Shown piece after piece: positions 7,946 to 9,225 of a stretch of 9,225 nucleotides of DNA. A program made the position numbers and the translations under genes. The DNA comes from JAUVKA01 sp964465145 (GTDB lineage: Bacteria > Bacteroidota > Bacteroidia > Bacteroidales > UBA12481). The notes beneath the pieces are model-generated. The model saw only the letters and a program-made list of their open reading frames with translations. It did no database searches and was not told where the DNA came from. Where the stretch lies: NCBI GenBank assembly GCA_964465145.1, contig CAYXJR010000124.1, positions 1 to 9,225 on the forward strand. The letters are read 5' to 3'. The first letter of the stretch is position 1, and every line of letters begins with the position of its first letter.

Positions 7946-8805
7946 ATACTGAGCTCAGCGCATTAATAAAACTCCTTGAGGATCCAGATCCAGAGGTTTA
8001 CTATAATCTGAAACCTGCAATACTGTCTTTCGGAATTGCCGCAGTTGATGATTTGGAAAATGCCTGTCAGACAGCAGGTTCAAAAGATCATTGGTTTAGG
8101 ATTGACCAGATTATTTCAGAACTATTTTTCAGGGATATTAAAGAACGTCTTGGTGAATGGATCAATTCTGAAGCTGCGGATCTTTTGTCGGGGATTAATA
8201 TTGTAACAGAATTGATTAATCCGGATATTCACTCTCCTAATCATGTGTCGCCAATCACTGCTTTTCGTAATGAAATATGGCTGGAACTTAATAGCCGGCT
8301 GACTGCTCTGGAAAAGGCCAGAGTGATCAATTATTTCTTTTATGAGAAGTTCAACTTCCATATTGAGATAAGAAATCCCGACCATCCGATGCGGTTCTCC
8401 TTAGCCGGTCTGGCAACTGACAAGCTTGGGAATGAGGTGAGTCTATTTGCAGCCTATGCAGTAATTTCCAGAAGTTTAGGACTGCCCATATATGGTGTAA
8501 ATATACCCGGAATCTCGCTTTTGGCCTATCTCGACCTTCCCTTTACTCCAAAACCCGGGTTCGATCCTTCAAATACACCAATTCTGTTTTTTATTCATCC
8601 CGGGGACAAGGGAAGGATCTTTGGGATTGATGAAGTAAGGTTTTTCTTGTCGAAATTCTATCCAGACATTGTCAGTCAACCAGTTTTGGCTTGTTCAGAT
8701 TCTTTACTCGTAAAGCATTTTACCAGAGCCCTCGCCAAATCATGTAAGAAGGTGGGAAAGACTGATATTGCAAAAAAAGCCGAGGATCTGCTAAAACTAT
8801 GGTGA
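7942..8805 (+). CDS. SirB1/transglutaminase-like family protein
   Basis: The 287-residue product resembles the SirB1 (Transglut_core2) family. It starts with a helical region (LIKLLEDPDPEVYYNLKPAIL, residues about 8-28), has a middle helical part, and then the core-like sequence LTALEKARVINYFFYEKFNF (120-139), LGNEVSLFAAYAVISRSLGLPIYGVNIPG (162-190). The equivalent of the PGHF motif common in SirB1 proteins here reads PGISLLAYLD, and no Cys sits at the start of the core helix (NEVSL), so a classical Cys-His transglutaminase or protease centre is not visible. The function is unknown. The start at 7942 is chosen because AGGAGG lies just before it and ATGA couples it to the phosphorylase stop; an upstream in-frame ATG at 7909 lies inside the phosphorylase gene. 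No cofactor or membrane segment is seen. Confidence 0.8.
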   Translation: MNTELSALIKLLEDPDPEVYYNLKPAILSFGIAAVDDLENACQTAGSKDHWFRIDQIISELFFRDIKERLGEWINSEAADLLSGINIVTELINPDIHSPNHVSPITAFRNEIWLELNSRLTALEKARVINYFFYEKFNFHIEIRNPDHPMRFSLAGLATDKLGNEVSLFAAYAVISRSLGLPIYGVNIPGISLLAYLDLPFTPKPGFDPSNTPILFFIHPGDKGRIFGIDEVRFFLSKFYPDIVSQPVLACSDSLLVKHFTRALAKSCKKVGKTDIAKKAEDLLKLW

Positions 8806-8810
8806 TGAGA

Positions 8811-8897
8811 ACGATGCAGATTGCTGGATGCAGATTGCAGGATGTAGGATATAGGATGTAGGATATAGGATATCAGATGTCTGATGTCAGAGGTCAG
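8811..8897. repeat. Short degenerate tandem repeat tract
   Basis: Immediately after the SirB1-like gene, GATGCAGATTGC occurs twice 14 bases apart (8813-8824 and 8827-8838), followed by alternating heptamers AGGATGT and AGGATAT (about 8838-8874) and then TCAGATGTCTGATGTCAGAGGTCAG. The tract is low-complexity, non-coding in appearance, and has no hairpin followed by a T run. Confidence 0.75.
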
Positions 8898-8936
8898 TAA
8901 AATTCAAATTACCTAGCAGAATTATTTTGTTTTTTT

Positions 8937-8944
8937 TACATTTG
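8937..8944 (+). promoter_or_regulatory. -7 element for the tRNA-Leu pair
   Basis: TACATTTG is a full match to TAnnTTTG, 41 bases before the first tRNA. The predicted start near 8951 would make the CA-rich tract a transcribed 5' leader. A -33 element at 19-21 bases is not convincing. Confidence 0.45.
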
Positions 8945-8985
8945 CACTCCCAAACTCACACCCACACCCACACTCACACCCACTT
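8945..8985. repeat. CA-rich leader tract before tRNA-Leu(GAG)
   Basis: An almost G-free run of CACACCC-type units. Bases 8951-8973 match 9071-9093 at 22 of 23 positions. Confidence 0.7.
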
Positions 8986-9070
8986 GCCCAGATGGCGAAA
9001 TTGGTAGACGCGCATGGTTGAGGGCCATGTGACCGTATTGGTCGTGCAAGTTCGATTCTTGTTCTGGGCA
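8986..9070 (+). tRNA. tRNA-Leu (anticodon GAG)
   Basis: Acceptor stem GCCCAGA (8986-8992) pairs with TCTGGGC (9063-9069), with discriminator A at 9070. The D arm carries AAATTGGTAGA. The anticodon stem CATGG/CCATG (9013-9017/9025-9029) closes loop TTGAGGG, placing GAG at 9020-9022. A long variable arm (GACC/GGTC) marks it as class II, and the T arm GCAAG-TTCGATT-CTTGT is intact. It reads CUC and CUU. The 3' CCA is not encoded: the next bases are CAAAC. Confidence 0.96.
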
Positions 9071-9119
9071 CAAACACACACCCACACCCACACAGACACA
9101 CACACCCACTTGCCCACTT
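9071..9119. repeat. CA-rich spacer between the two tRNA genes, second copy of the leader
   Basis: It shares CACACCCACACCCACAC (9077-9093) with the first leader (8957-8973). At its right end CACTTGCC is duplicated in tandem (9107-9114 and 9115-9122), the second copy running into the tRNA 5' end. Confidence 0.7.
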
Positions 9120-9206
9120 GCCCAGATGGCGAAATTGGTAGACGCGCTAGTTTCAGGGACTAGTGTTCGCAAGGACGTGCAGGTTCGATTCCTGTTCTGG
9201 GCACCA
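9120..9206 (+). tRNA. tRNA-Leu (anticodon CAG)
   Basis: Acceptor stem GCCCAGA (9120-9126) pairs with TCTGGGC (9196-9202), discriminator A at 9203 and an encoded CCA at 9204-9206. The anticodon stem CTAGT/ACTAG (9147-9151/9159-9163) closes loop TTCAGGG with CAG at 9154-9156, reading CUG. A long variable arm and the T loop TTCGATT are present. Its first 28 bases are identical to those of the upstream tRNA-Leu, pointing to duplication followed by divergence in the anticodon and variable arms. Confidence 0.97.
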
Positions 9207-9211
9207 AATAT

Positions 9212-9225
9212 TGTAGAGACAGATC
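9212..9225. repeat. Partial copy of the dispersed palindromic repeat at the window edge
   Basis: TGTAGAGACAGATC is identical to the left half-site at 2041-2054. The window ends before the second arm can be seen. Confidence 0.65.

Noticed and set aside
6117..8805. SPFH, DUF4293-like, phosphorylase and SirB1-like genes as one defence island
   Set aside because: The genes form two divergent housekeeping-type units, and no effector, nuclease or transferase is present.
8945..9119. CA-rich repeats as a CRISPR array or telomere-like sequence
   Set aside because: There are no regular unique spacers, and the units are degenerate and tied to the tRNA genes.
8936..9172. Minus-strand 78-codon open frame rich in Val and Gly
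   Set aside because: It is the translation of the CA-rich repeats and the tRNA genes on the opposite strand.

Overview
The window looks like part of a Bacteroidota (Bacteroidales-like) chromosome. The evidence is a moderately AT-rich sequence, several TAnnTTTG-type -7 promoter elements typical of that phylum, a DUF4293-type membrane protein, a FISUMP (Fibrobacter succinogenes major paralogous) domain, and few Shine-Dalgarno sites. Most of it is ordinary chromosomal content: pyrimidine biosynthesis, nucleoside salvage, membrane proteins and tRNAs. No CRISPR array, insertion sequence, phage gene or recognisable defence system was seen.

Layout. (1) 1-1930, minus strand: a large PD40/TolB-like beta-propeller gene whose C-terminal part is a FISUMP domain running off the left edge. 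Its 5' part is spread over three reading frames, so it is either a pseudogene or carries sequencing indels at short homopolymers. (2) 1931-2155: a divergent intergenic region with a dispersed palindromic repeat and a likely promoter. (3) 2156-2791, plus: a YigZ/IMPACT-family protein. (4) 2882-4281, plus: pyrB-pyrI, the catalytic and regulatory subunits of aspartate carbamoyltransferase, coupled by a TAATG overlap. (5) 4345-5604, plus: a secreted or outer-membrane protein of unknown function with a conserved-looking N-terminal domain and a probable beta-barrel. (6) 5605-6941, minus: a two-gene operon of an SPFH/prohibitin-family protein followed by a DUF4293-like membrane protein. Its last gene abuts the barrel gene tail to tail with no spacer. 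(7) 7058-8805, plus: a nucleoside phosphorylase translationally coupled (ATGA) to a SirB1/transglutaminase-like protein, behind the best promoter in the window. (8) 8806-9225: a short-repeat tract, then two tandem tRNA-Leu genes (anticodons GAG and CAG), each preceded by a CA-rich leader, then another copy of the dispersed repeat at the right edge.

Functionally, pyrBI (de novo pyrimidine synthesis) and the nucleoside phosphorylase (salvage) both serve nucleotide supply but are separate transcription units. The points most worth a second look are the frame-broken propeller-FISUMP gene, the GTAGAGACAGATC palindromic repeat family, the apparent duplication of a CA-rich leader plus tRNA-Leu, and the uncharacterised 419-residue barrel protein.
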